This document shows, in pieces, positions 52,697 through 61,561 of a DNA stretch of 64,000 nt. Below the pieces are notes generated by a model, which did no database searches, had not been told where the DNA came from, and worked only from the letters and a program-made list of their open reading frames with translations. Source of the DNA: Melieria omissa (lineage: Eukaryota; Arthropoda; Insecta; Diptera; Ulidiidae); contig OZ020270.1 in the NCBI GenBank assembly GCA_963971225.1, positions 21,773,689 to 21,837,688 of the forward strand, given 5' to 3'. The first letter of the stretch is position 1. Every line of letters starts with the position of its first letter. A program made the translations under genes and the position numbers.

Positions 52697-52959
52697 CAGC
52701 GCACAGTTGATGTGCGACTGACCACATCAACATAAAGCAAATTATGAAAGCTGACTTCGAATTGAGAAGTTTGCCGAAGTCATCGCGAATATGTTCGAAT
52801 AGCCGAAGTGCGTATGGGACCTACTACGCTGGTACGCAAATTTGTGCGAGTTGACACCTCTATATGTTTATTTGCTTAGTGGTATTACTCAAAGTCCGTA
52901 TATACTACCCAAAAATCGTAACATGTACTACTGAAACAAAATTGAAAACGGCAGCACTG

Positions 52960-53114
52960 GTCCATTGTCAAAATCGGACGGACGGTTCACTCGCCAACGG
53001 TACTGCCAGCATCGAATAAACGTATACGCTGATACGCCAGGGTTACTAACTGTCCGGTTTTCGACCGGACAGTTGGTCAATTTTAAGCAAAATTCTGAAC
53101 ATTTTTGTGTATAT
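52960..53114. other. Spacer between the outer hAT and gypsy copy 2
   Basis: Includes the right hAT target octamer (52960-52967) and a short inverted repeat aactgtccggttttcgaccggacagtt-like hairpin centred near 53068. No gene. Confidence 0.6.
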
Positions 53115-53562
53115 TGTTACGAATACTACGTCTAGTGGGCTGTTACGTATCACTGGATTGTGCAATTTGAAAATAAAATACACTCAGTTTCTTAAACGCA
53201 GACAATAAAATAAACCAACAGTCACTCTATTATTCACAGTTTACACTTTACTGTTCGTACACTTAAGTATTTGCTTAATTACTCCGTGTGGCAGCTTCAC
53301 TTGTCAAAACCAGACTGACTCGTTGCGCCGCATCCGGCTGCCTTTTATACCTCTCAGGCCATCACGCAGATCGTTCCCGCACATTCCGGAGTGGGCTAAA
53401 AGTTTCCATCATTGCCAGGTTGGACTAAAAGTTATTATCGCGGCCGTCGCTGCCAGATTGGACTAAAAGTTACTATCGCGGGCGTCGTTGCCAGATTGGA
53501 TTATAGCACGGCACGTAGCGGCAGGGTTGCTTTGCACAGCGACAGACTGTCTCATCGTTAGA
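53115..53562 (-). repeat. 3' LTR of gypsy copy 2
   Basis: 448 bp, starting TGTTACGAATACTACG. Slightly longer than the copy 1 LTRs because of an extra ggactaaaagtta-type internal repeat. Ends CATCGTTAGA. Confidence 0.9.
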
Positions 53563-53573
53563 CTGCCCACCAC

Positions 53574-54152
53574 TTAGACTTGTTCGTCCCGAACAAGTGC
53601 CGAGGCTCCGCTGTGATGAGGCGCCAGGCGCTCCAAATGGACTACCTTCAGCTTAGCGCCTCTATTGCTGCAACGTTGAATCCGGTATACCACGTCGTTA
53701 ATCCTAGTCACGACTTCGTACGGTCCTTCCCATGACGCTTGAAGTTTCGGAGACAAACCTTTCCTCCGCTGCGGGTTGTAGAGCATTACCAAATCGCCTT
53801 CTTGGAACCCTGCTGAGTTGGCCCGTAGATCGTATCTGGCTTTCGCCTTATCGCTGACCAGTTTGGTGCGGCCCCTTATAAAGTGGTGAATTTCCTCCAG
53901 TTGAGCCCGCTTATTGGCCACGTAGTCCGTCTTAGCGCCTCCCGTTGTGCCGACTACCCCGAACTTCAAGTCAGCGGGTAACCGCAACTCTGTGCCGAAC
54001 ACTGCTCGGGCTGGAGTGAGTGATGTCGTGTCGTGCGGGGCTGACCTATACGCCATCAGGAACAGGGGGATATGCGTGTCCCAATCCTTTTGATTCCTGC
54101 CTACCACTTTCCGCAGGTATTCCTCCAGTGTCCGGTTAAGGCGTTCCACCAT
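53574..54152 (-). CDS. gypsy copy 2 pol: integrase C-terminal part
   Basis: A 192-residue frame starting inside the integrase core at MVERLNRTLEEYLRK (with the catalytic Glu) and running through the C-terminal DNA-binding part to RDEQV. It is out of frame with the upstream integrase (54101-55282) because of a small indel near 54165. Confidence 0.85.
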   Translation of the reverse strand: MVERLNRTLEEYLRKVVGRNQKDWDTHIPLFLMAYRSAPHDTTSLTPARAVFGTELRLPADLKFGVVGTTGGAKTDYVANKRAQLEEIHHFIRGRTKLVSDKAKARYDLRANSAGFQEGDLVMLYNPQRRKGLSPKLQASWEGPYEVVTRINDVVYRIQRCSNRGAKLKVVHLERLAPHHSGASALVRDEQV

Positions 54153-55282
54153 GCCATCGGACTGAGGGGCAACGACGTGGTACGAGTTTTCTTTATCCCC
54201 AGTAGCTCACACACTTCCTTGAATACCGCAGACTCGAAATTCCGGCCTTGATCTGAGTGCAATTCCAACGGAACTCCGAACCGGGCTACCCAGTTGTTTA
54301 CCAGCTTTTCCGAGATCGTAGTGGCCTCCTGGTTAGGAATAGGGTACACTTCGGGCCATTTGCTGAAGTAATCCATTACCACCAGCACATGTTTGTTGCC
54401 TTGAGTGCTAGTTGGGAATGGGCCGGCGACGTCCATAGCAATCAGCTCGAAGGGCGCTCCCACGTTGTACTGCTGCATGCGGCCCCGAGATTTTCTTGTC
54501 GGCCCTTTCGCGGCTGAACATCGGTCGCAGCTCTTAATCCACTCGGCTACAGACTCCTGACATCCTACCCAGTAGAGTCGTCTTTTTATTTTGGCGACGG
54601 TTTTGGTGATGCCTAGGTGCCCTCCACTGGAGTCTTTATGGTATGCCTCGATGACCTCGTTGATTCTGCATTTCGGCACTACCATTAGGGAGTTACTGGT
54701 CCGACCATCCGCGCTCTCCCATTCGCGGTACAGGCATCCTTCTTTCAGCCGCAAACTTTTCCACTGTGCCCAGTAAGCCTTAGCGATCGGGCTTTCACCA
54801 GCCATCTCCTGCCAGTCTGGACGTGCGCCTTGCTCCTTGCCTTCGACGATTTTTGCAAGATCCGCATCCTCACGCTGGTCCTTTTGTAGCCTCTCCGCAG
54901 ACCACTCTTCCTCTGGCATAACGCTTACCAACCGGACGTCCACTATCTGCTCTTTGCTCTCGGCTCGTGAACACTGCCTGTATTCGACTTGGCACGGACG
55001 GCGTGACAAAGCATCGGCATTTCCATGGCTACTGCCCTTGCGATGTTCTATCGTGTAGTCGTAGCTCTGCAGTCGCTCGATCCACCGCGCCAATTGCCCT
55101 TCAGGATCTTTAAAGTTCAGGAGCCATCTCAATGCCGCATGATCTGTGCGCAGGCGAAACCTTTGTCCATACAGATATTTGTGGAAGTGTTTTACGCAGT
55201 CCAATACCGCCAGCAGTTCTCTCCGTGTCACACAGTAGTTGCGTTCTGGTTTCGATAGAATCCTACTGTAGTACGCTATCAC
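54101..55282 (-). CDS. gypsy copy 2 pol: RNase H and integrase N-terminal/core
   Basis: A 393-residue frame with RNase H residues (RLRTDHAALRWLL), the HHCC zinc region (GGHLGITK ... CDRC) and the integrase core Asp residues (MDVAGPF, HSDQGRNF). Ends prematurely after a frameshift near 54165. Confidence 0.88.
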   Translation of the reverse strand: MIAYYSRILSKPERNYCVTRRELLAVLDCVKHFHKYLYGQRFRLRTDHAALRWLLNFKDPEGQLARWIERLQSYDYTIEHRKGSSHGNADALSRRPCQVEYRQCSRAESKEQIVDVRLVSVMPEEEWSAERLQKDQREDADLAKIVEGKEQGARPDWQEMAGESPIAKAYWAQWKSLRLKEGCLYREWESADGRTSNSLMVVPKCRINEVIEAYHKDSSGGHLGITKTVAKIKRRLYWVGCQESVAEWIKSCDRCSAAKGPTRKSRGRMQQYNVGAPFELIAMDVAGPFPTSTQGNKHVLVVMDYFSKWPEVYPIPNQEATTISEKLVNNWVARFGVPLELHSDQGRNFESAVFKEVCELLGIKKTRTTSLPLSPMAWWNALTGHWRNTCGKW

Positions 55283-56460
55283 TTGTTCCTGGCCGCTATT
55301 ATCTGTGATAGCACACCGCCAATACTATTCCCGCTTGCATCTGTATCCAGCACAAACATCTCCCCAGGCACGGGGAAGGCCAGAATTGGGGCACTGCACA
55401 GTTTTTCCTTCAGACGTGCAAAAGCCTGTTCCTGCTCCTCGTTCCACTCGAAAGCTTGGCCCTTTTTTGTCAGTTTGTGCAAGCTGCTGGCTATGTTCGC
55501 GAATCCCGGAACAAATCGGCGGTAGTATGTGCACAGGCCCAGGAAACTGCGGAGTTCGTGTAGATCGCGTGGCCGGGGCCACTCCTTCACCGCCGTGATT
55601 TTGCCTTCATCCGTATGTACTCCGCGGGCGGAAATCGTATGACCCAGATACTTGACCTCCTTTTGGAACAGCGAACACTTCTTTGGGTTGAGTTCAAGCC
55701 CGGCTTCTCGTATCCGCTCGAATACCTCCTTTAGCTTTCCCAGGTGGTCGTCGAAGTTTTTACCCATCACGATTATGTCGTCGAGGTACACCAGACACGT
55801 CCGCCAATGCAGCCCTTTTAGCACACGTTCCATTAGCCGCTCGAATGTTGCTGGTGCGTTGCAGAGTCCAAACGGCATGACGGTGAACTGCCACAAACCA
55901 TCGCCAATACTAAAAGCCGTTTTCTCCTTGTCCTTGTCTGCAAGCTCCACCTGCCAATAGCCGCTGCGTAAGTCGAGTGTGGAGAACCACTGCATGCCTG
56001 ACAGTGTGTCCAGGGTGTCATCGATCCGAGGTAGTGGATAACTGTCCTTCTTGGTCACATCATTGAGCTTCCGATAGTCCACACAAAACCGGGTACTGCC
56101 ATCTTTTTTCTTGACTAACACGACCGGCGAGCACCAGGGGCCCGAAGAAGGCTCTATGACCTTGTCTTTCCGCATGTTCTCAATCAAATTTGTGACCTCC
56201 TCCCTCTTGGCCAGAGGAACTCGTCTTGGCGGTTGGCGAATCGGTTTTGCACTTCCGGTGTCGATGTTGTGCTTCACTATGGCTGTTCTTCCGCCTGCTT
56301 CTGCCGCAAATATTGACCCATAGTGCTGCAGGAGTGACCTCGCCTTCTGTTTCTGCTTGGCCGTCAACTCGCTGCTCCACTGGTTCTCCTGCGGTATGGC
56401 GTCCATGTTAAAACCGCTCTTCTTATTACCTCCAGGCGGGCTACTCTCGCAATTGACCAC
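55279..56460 (-). CDS. gypsy copy 2 pol: reverse transcriptase and RNase H start
   Basis: A 393-residue frame covering the region before RT, the RT core with YLDD (near 55780) and the beginning of RNase H with its first Asp (VLDTDASGNS), which copy 1 lacks. Upstream it is cut off by the TAG near 56473, and downstream by a frameshift at about 55280. Confidence 0.88.
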   Translation of the reverse strand: MVNCESSPPGGNKKSGFNMDAIPQENQWSSELTAKQKQKARSLLQHYGSIFAAEAGGRTAIVKHNIDTGSAKPIRQPPRRVPLAKREEVTNLIENMRKDKVIEPSSGPWCSPVVLVKKKDGSTRFCVDYRKLNDVTKKDSYPLPRIDDTLDTLSGMQWFSTLDLRSGYWQVELADKDKEKTAFSIGDGLWQFTVMPFGLCNAPATFERLMERVLKGLHWRTCLVYLDDIIVMGKNFDDHLGKLKEVFERIREAGLELNPKKCSLFQKEVKYLGHTISARGVHTDEGKITAVKEWPRPRDLHELRSFLGLCTYYRRFVPGFANIASSLHKLTKKGQAFEWNEEQEQAFARLKEKLCSAPILAFPVPGEMFVLDTDASGNSIGGVLSQIIAARNK

Positions 56461-56472
56461 TGCTACAGCTTC

Positions 56473-57000
56473 CTAACACTCGCCAATTACCTCATCTTTC
56501 TCGACATATCTGGGTGCATTCAGGGGGTTCAGTATTCTGACTGGTATTCTGCCATTTTTGGGTTCCACTAATGTACGTCCGATGATGATGTTGTCGTGTC
56601 CTTGTTTCGGTGCTTCTACTACCCACAGCCGACTCGTCCCATCGTCCTCGTCCACCTTTGCCCACACAATCGCCTCAGAATTCGCTGGTATCCTCCTGTG
56701 TTGACACGATACAACCTTCCTTACCGCCACGCTTCGCTCATAGCCGGTGTGCAGCGGGAATTCAACGTTGGCATATCTCAGCACATTTTCCTTCAGGTCC
56801 AGCGTAAAACCGTGCCTAATCATGAAATCCACGCCGATAATCACGTCGTCCATTATATCCGCGACGATGAACTCATGTTCCAGGCTGCTGGTTCCGATAG
56901 CAATCGTTTTTGTAACTTTTCCTCTTACCGGCGCACACTCGCCAGTCGCAGTCCGCAGCTGTATGCCATGCAGCGGTTCCCAGTTCTTCAGCAGCTTCAA
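56473..57000 (-). pseudogene. gypsy copy 2 protease remnant without active site
   Basis: 175 residues homologous to the back of the copy 1 protease (DDVIIGVDFMIRHG onward). The segment with the catalytic Asp-Thr-Gly is deleted: the flanking text agcagcttc-aattgtcaag is joined directly, with a ttc repeat at the breakpoint. Ends at an in-frame TAG where copy 1 has Lys. Confidence 0.85.
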
Positions 57001-57096
57001 TTGTCAAGCTGCTGGGCTGTCGTTTCAGTTGTGGGACAAGGACGGTGGGGCGGCAGATTGTGAGGATCAGCTCACGCCCCTTTGGGCTGACCCGTT

Positions 57097-58509
57097 TTAG
57101 TTTAACGACTCGCCGTCCTCAGCCCTGCGCTTGTTGGCTGGGTCTCGATTGTCAGTATTCCTCGCTTCAGGCGATTGCGATCGGGAACGGGAACGCCTCT
57201 TCCGTTGGCGGCAGTCCCGTGATATGTGGCCCTGCTTGCCACATACCCAGCTAACAACTTTAGAGGAGACCACCCGTGGCCTGTCCGGTATCTCCGAGCT
57301 TATGGCTTGGATCGGAATGTCGTTGTCCGCCTGAATCTGGGGTATCCTTGCAGGTGCATACCGAGTGCTCCCAATCCATGCCGCTTCATATGTCATCGCG
57401 ATGGTCACCGTTTCCTTAAATGTCGGCTTGCCCATCATCAATGCACTGCGACGTGTTTCTGGATCATGAAGACCTTCAATAAACGACTCAATCTTCATCC
57501 TCTCGAGATCATCAGCACCAAATTTTGGGTAGCACAACTGTACGAGCCGCTCAATGTCTGCTGCATATGTCTGCAGCGCCTCGTTGGCTCTTTGCTTGCG
57601 GTTCTTCAGCTCACAGTAGTATAGAGCATGGTTGTGCTCGTCGCTATACTTCATCATGATGGCACCGTAATCACTTCTTAAACATTCTGGAACTGATTTG
57701 ATCACCTCGGCCGCAGGACCTTTCAGCGCCAGTGCCAACCTCCGACCTTTCCTGATATCTGTCCACTGATTTTCCAAAGCAGCCAAGTCGAATTGCAATT
57801 TAAATGTATCGAACGGCGCAGCACCATCATAAGTAGGCACTTCTGTTCTGGCAGCAAAACCGTCCTGAACCGGTGGCAAACATTCTCGTGGCTGTACCTC
57901 TCGAAGCCGTTCGTCAATCTTTCTGTGCATCGAATCTTCCAGACTGTCAACTCGTTTGTTCAAGGACTCATCCAGGTTGTCAACTCGTCTGTTCAGGGAT
58001 TCACCTACTTCGTCAAATCGTTTGTCCCAATTGTCCATTCGCGTCTCGAGATGCTCAACTTTCACGTTCAGCCTATTGGAAATTTCCTCCACCTTCTGCT
58101 CTATGCGCGCAGAATTTTCCACCATTTCTCGATTTGCAGTCTCGACTTTTGCCGAAATTTCGAGATTCGTAGTTTCCAGCTTCGCTGCCATTTCTCGATT
58201 CGCCGTTTCTATTTGCGCCGACATGCCTTTGAGTGCAGCCATTAGTTGGCTCATGTCCAACGCTTGTATTGGCGCAGCCGCTGCAGCTGTACTCTGTAGC
58301 GATGCAGCACCAGCAGGCGACTCCTCCACCTTGGCCGACGCCTCTAGTTCTTGCGCTCCGAACTCGTGCACGGTCCAATCGACGCCTCGTGCCTCACATG
58401 CTTCTCGCAAGCGCAACTGCAATTCCACCTTACCGCCAGCAGTCGGCAAATTCCAGGCAGCCAGCTCCTTCTTCAGCTGGTCCACCTTCAGCAGCTCGAG
58501 TTTAACCAT
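57097..58509 (-). CDS. gypsy copy 2 gag, complete
   Basis: A frame of 470 residues. Residues 1-45 form a SAP-like domain (LKVDQLKKELAAWNLP, then GGKVELQLRLREA). An Ala-rich linker and a long coiled coil (about residues 95-215, with ETANREM and LNRRVDNLDE heptads) follow, then a capsid-like region (APFDTFKLQFDLAAL, FIEGLHDPETRR). The zinc knuckle (about residues 428-440) has its first Cys changed (SWVCGKQGH versus CWVCGKQGH in copy 1), which should weaken zinc binding. The tail is Arg/Ser-rich. Confidence 0.9.
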   Translation of the reverse strand: MVKLELLKVDQLKKELAAWNLPTAGGKVELQLRLREACEARGVDWTVHEFGAQELEASAKVEESPAGAASLQSTAAAAAPIQALDMSQLMAALKGMSAQIETANREMAAKLETTNLEISAKVETANREMVENSARIEQKVEEISNRLNVKVEHLETRMDNWDKRFDEVGESLNRRVDNLDESLNKRVDSLEDSMHRKIDERLREVQPRECLPPVQDGFAARTEVPTYDGAAPFDTFKLQFDLAALENQWTDIRKGRRLALALKGPAAEVIKSVPECLRSDYGAIMMKYSDEHNHALYYCELKNRKQRANEALQTYAADIERLVQLCYPKFGADDLERMKIESFIEGLHDPETRRSALMMGKPTFKETVTIAMTYEAAWIGSTRYAPARIPQIQADNDIPIQAISSEIPDRPRVVSSKVVSWVCGKQGHISRDCRQRKRRSRSRSQSPEARNTDNRDPANKRRAEDGESLN

Positions 58510-58562
58510 GTCCGTGCTTTTATAATTTTATTTATTTATTTGTTTACTTTCAATTTTCCACA

Positions 58563-58580
58563 ATCCCACTTCTGACACCA
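58563..58580 (-). other. Primer binding site (tRNA-Leu), gypsy copy 2
   Basis: On the minus strand TGGTGTCAGAAGTGGGAT starts two bases inside the 5' LTR and is complementary to a tRNA-Leu 3' end. Confidence 0.8.
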
Positions 58581-58582
58581 AA

Positions 58583-59027
58583 TGTTACGAATACAAGGTC
58601 TAGTGGGCTGTTACGTATCTCTGGATTGTGTAATTTGAAAATAAAACACAGTCAGTTTCTTAAACGCAGACAATAAAATAAACCAACAGTCACTCTATTA
58701 TTCACAGTTTACACTTTACTGTTCGTATACTTAAGTATTTGCTTAATTACTCCGTGTGGCAACTTCAATTGTCAAAACCAGACTGACTCGCTGCGCCGCA
58801 TCCGGCTGCCTTTGATACCTGTCAGGCCATCGCGCAGATCGTTCTCGCACATTCCGGAGTGGACTAAAAGTTTCCATCATTGCCAGGTTGGACTAAAAGT
58901 TTCCATCATTGCCAGGTTGGCCTAAAAGTTTCCCTTATCATCGCGGTCGTCGTTGCCAGATTGAATTATAGCACGGCGCGTAGCGACAGGGTTGCTTTGC
59001 ACAGCGACAGACTGTCTTATCGTTACA
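58583..59027 (-). repeat. 5' LTR of gypsy copy 2
   Basis: 445 bp, TG...CA on the minus strand. It contains a local duplication of tttccatcattgccaggttg not seen in the other LTRs. Confidence 0.92.
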
Positions 59028-59136
59028 ATATTTTCATCAGTTCAGTTGCAATTGAAGTTTGTCAGTTGCAATTGAAAATATAAATTTTATCAGCACGGTA
59101 TACAGTAACATCTTTTTTCTATTTATTATATATATA

Positions 59137-60104
59137 GGGGAAAGTGGGGTAATGACGGCATAGTTTTCATTTAGCATCAAAACATATCCAAAAATTGATA
59201 TTTTTGATCAAATCAGAGTTAAGAGCACAACTAGAACACATATGCTAATAAAGTGTATCGGCAGATTTCAAAAATTCTGATTTTAACTATAAAAAATTAG
59301 AATCTATAAAAAAAGTTGGGTTTTGTCATTTAGAAAAATGGTGGGGTAATGACGGCCACTCAAAAAAACCGACCAGAAATCGCACAAATATCAACACAAA
59401 TCGCTGTGAATGCTTAATAAAGGCTCCGTGAAAAAAAACAAATGGAAATTTGACATTTTTGTAATTGTAACTTTATTGATAGCTCACAAAAAGCGGAAGA
59501 GAAACGAAATTGAAACATATTGAAAAAAATGCCTCAAACTTACAATACAACGACTGGGACTTGTGAGAATGTATAGTGCAGAATAGCTATACCGTCTAGA
59601 ACGACTGGACAAGCAGTGGATCTCTTTAAATGGCATAAAAGGCCTCAATGATGAACAAATATCATCATGCGGATTCCAAAAATACTTCTTAATGACATGG
59701 CCGTCGTTACCCCACCTCTAGTGGCCGTCATTCCCCCACTGACCTCATTTTGCGCAAGCATGCAGTACAAATAAACTATGCAAGACACATGACAAATTTT
59801 ACTTGATTTAGAAAGCTAATATCAATAGCAACATTTTAACATATTTACCTTGATTGTGTAGCTGAAAGTTTTGACGAAATAATCGATATTTTGAACACCT
59901 TATAAAACTTTCGAGTAGTTACGTATCGGCACTGGTCTGGAACTACAAGTTATAATAAATCCACACACTTCAGCTTCTACTTAAAAACAAGCTTACGAAA
60001 CAAGCTTTCTGTTACAGTAAACGGTTTAGACCTACGTCAACTTTAAATACCAAAAATGGTGATGGCCGTCATTACCCCATGGCCGTCATTACCCCACTTT
60101 CCCC
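59137..60104. mobile_element. TA-target TIR element with repeated internal motif
   Basis: TA at 59135-59136 and 60105-60106 flanks 23-bp perfect inverted ends starting GGGGAAAGTGGGGTAATGAC. The end motif ggccgtcattacccca recurs internally (about 59340 as its inverse, 59700, 59723, 60062, 60082). No ORF. Probably a Tc1/mariner-type non-autonomous element. Confidence 0.88.
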
Positions 60105-60106
60105 TA

Positions 60107-60725
60107 CCATTAATAAAGATCAGATAACACAATAATATTATAAATGTGATAATAAAAGTCATATAATTTTTTTCGAGTTTTTTAATAAAACATCCACTAC
60201 ATTTGAAAATTATGAGGCTACGCTCAAATTGAAGCACGGAGATGAAAAGGTGAAATTAAAGTTTATTACCGAATTATGGTGATGGTTTAGAGTTATTTTG
60301 CCTTCATTGAATGCTTAATGCTTTTTATTTAATTTAATTTTTTGTTATTATTTTTTAATTTTATTGTGATACATTTTTTGTAGGTGTTTTGTTATACTAA
60401 AAACTGCACTAATGTACTAATTTTCTTTTGGTATATACGCACAAACTTTCATATATATTGCTTGCAATAATATTCATATATACATATCATCATATACATA
60501 TTCCATTTATCAATGTAACTTTGCACTTATTTATTTCATTAAAGATGTAAATAACAAAAAGGTGAAATTAAAGTCAGTTTCATTTGAGTTTGATTCACTT
60601 CATTCATTCACTTCACTTGCTTTATTAATTCACTTCATTCATTCACTTCACTTGCTTTATTAATTCACTTCATTTCATTCAATGACTTTACTCACTTCAT
60701 TTACTTAACTTCTAATTTTCTATAG
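60107..60725. other. AT-rich stretch with a cattcactt-type repeat
   Basis: At 60588-60710, ttcattcacttcacttgctt and tattaattcacttca alternate two to three times. The stretch leads into a splice-acceptor-like end (ttctatag, 60725). It may be an intron of the THAP gene that follows. Confidence 0.5.
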
Positions 60726-61231
60726 GAGAGATGAATGGGTTCGCCTTCTCGGTGCAGAAGAGTTAGCAGCTTCTTCATCAATTTTATATGCCTGCTCTGA
60801 GCATTTCTCGGAAAAGATGCATTTCAGGAAGAAACTGAAGCGCCTTGCAGTTCCTGATATTAAGGACTGTATCGAAAAGAAAGTGCACACTTTGTTTGAA
60901 GTATAACTTTAATAAAAATTTTTTTGATCAGATTTTTTGTTTTAACATTTGTTGCATATACTTTAAGGACTACAAATTTTTTTTTTATAACAAATTTATT
61001 TTTCAAATAAATGTATATCTAATTTTTTGTTTGACCCCCTTCATTAGATTTTTTACAGATGCTTGCGTTATGATTTTTGTTGCTTTTCTCCAATTTTTTT
61101 TTAATTCCTGAAGATTTTTAGCTTCCTGTCCATCTTTAATGAGGTTTCTTTTGGCTAGTGCCCAGTAGCGCTCTATTGGATGTAGTTCCGGTGCATTTGG
61201 CGGATTCTCATTTTTATCTACATATTTGATG

Positions 61232-61558
61232 TTATTTGCTCTTAGAACCTCTAAAGTGGCCTGGGCGTAATGCGCGGTTCCGCGGTAAATCCGGCCAGAA
61301 GAGTGCAGGTGCAGTATGCTTTTTATAAAATTGAATAAGGCGTTTTTTTAGGCACGCCTTCCTATAAATTTCTGCATTTTTAGTGCCTTTTGTAAAATAG
61401 GAAGACGATTTTAAGCCGCAAGAGCAAATAGCCTGCCATACTAGCACTTTCTCTCCAAACTTTTCCAACTCGATTGCACGCACTGAGTCATCTACAGTAT
61501 CGCCTTTGCGTTTCGTGTAAAATTGTGGTCCTGGCAGTGATTTTGAGTTCATTTTTAT
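61232..61558 (-). pseudogene. Outer Tc1-like transposase, C-terminal remnant
   Basis: After the nested element the frame gives MNSKSLPGPQFYTKRKGDTV and EKVLVWQAICSCGLKSSSYF, the middle of a Tc1-type DDE domain. It shifts near 61300, where the text corresponding to the second Asp block is scrambled. Not functional. Confidence 0.75.
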
Positions 61559-61561
61559 ATA

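Larger units (their letters stand above)
43057..52881 (-). mobile_element. P-superfamily transposon (autonomous-type, defective)
   Basis: Inverted ends CACTAAGCAAATAAACA... continue to about 25 bp with one mismatch. The flanks gtactac (43050-43056) and gtattac (52882-52888) are a 7-bp duplication with one change. The second hAT copy shows the empty site, confirming the borders. Subterminal copies of a gtgcgtatgggacct-type motif occur at about 43110 (inverted), 47545 and 52805. The coding strand is minus: a THAP domain followed by a P transposase. Without the inner hAT copy (47619-52696) the element is about 4.7 kb. Confidence 0.88.
32460..52959. mobile_element. Outer hAT element, expanded to 20.5 kb by nested insertions
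   Basis: The left end is CAGTGCTTCCGAACG (32460) and the right end is CGGCAGCACTG (52959). The 8-bp duplication gtccattg is identical at 32452-32459 and 52960-52967, 20.5 kb apart. After subtracting the BEL element (33399-42548) and the P element (43057-52888), about 1.5 kb of hAT sequence remains (32460-33398, 42549-43056, 52889-52959). A second copy of the family lies at 47619-52696. No intact transposase is visible in the remaining sequence. Confidence 0.88.
53115..59027 (-). mobile_element. Ty3/gypsy-type LTR retrotransposon, copy 2 (full length, defective)
   Basis: Same family and orientation as copy 1. LTRs are at 53115-53562 and 58583-59027, with the 4-bp duplication atat at 53111-53114 and 59028-59031. 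The primer site at 58563-58580 is a clean tRNA-Leu match (TGGTGTCAGAAGTGGGAT). Gag is complete. Lesions: a deletion of about 70 bp removing the protease active site (near 57000), an in-frame TAG near 56473, a frameshift at the RT/RNase H border (about 55280) and another in the integrase (about 54165). Confidence 0.95.
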
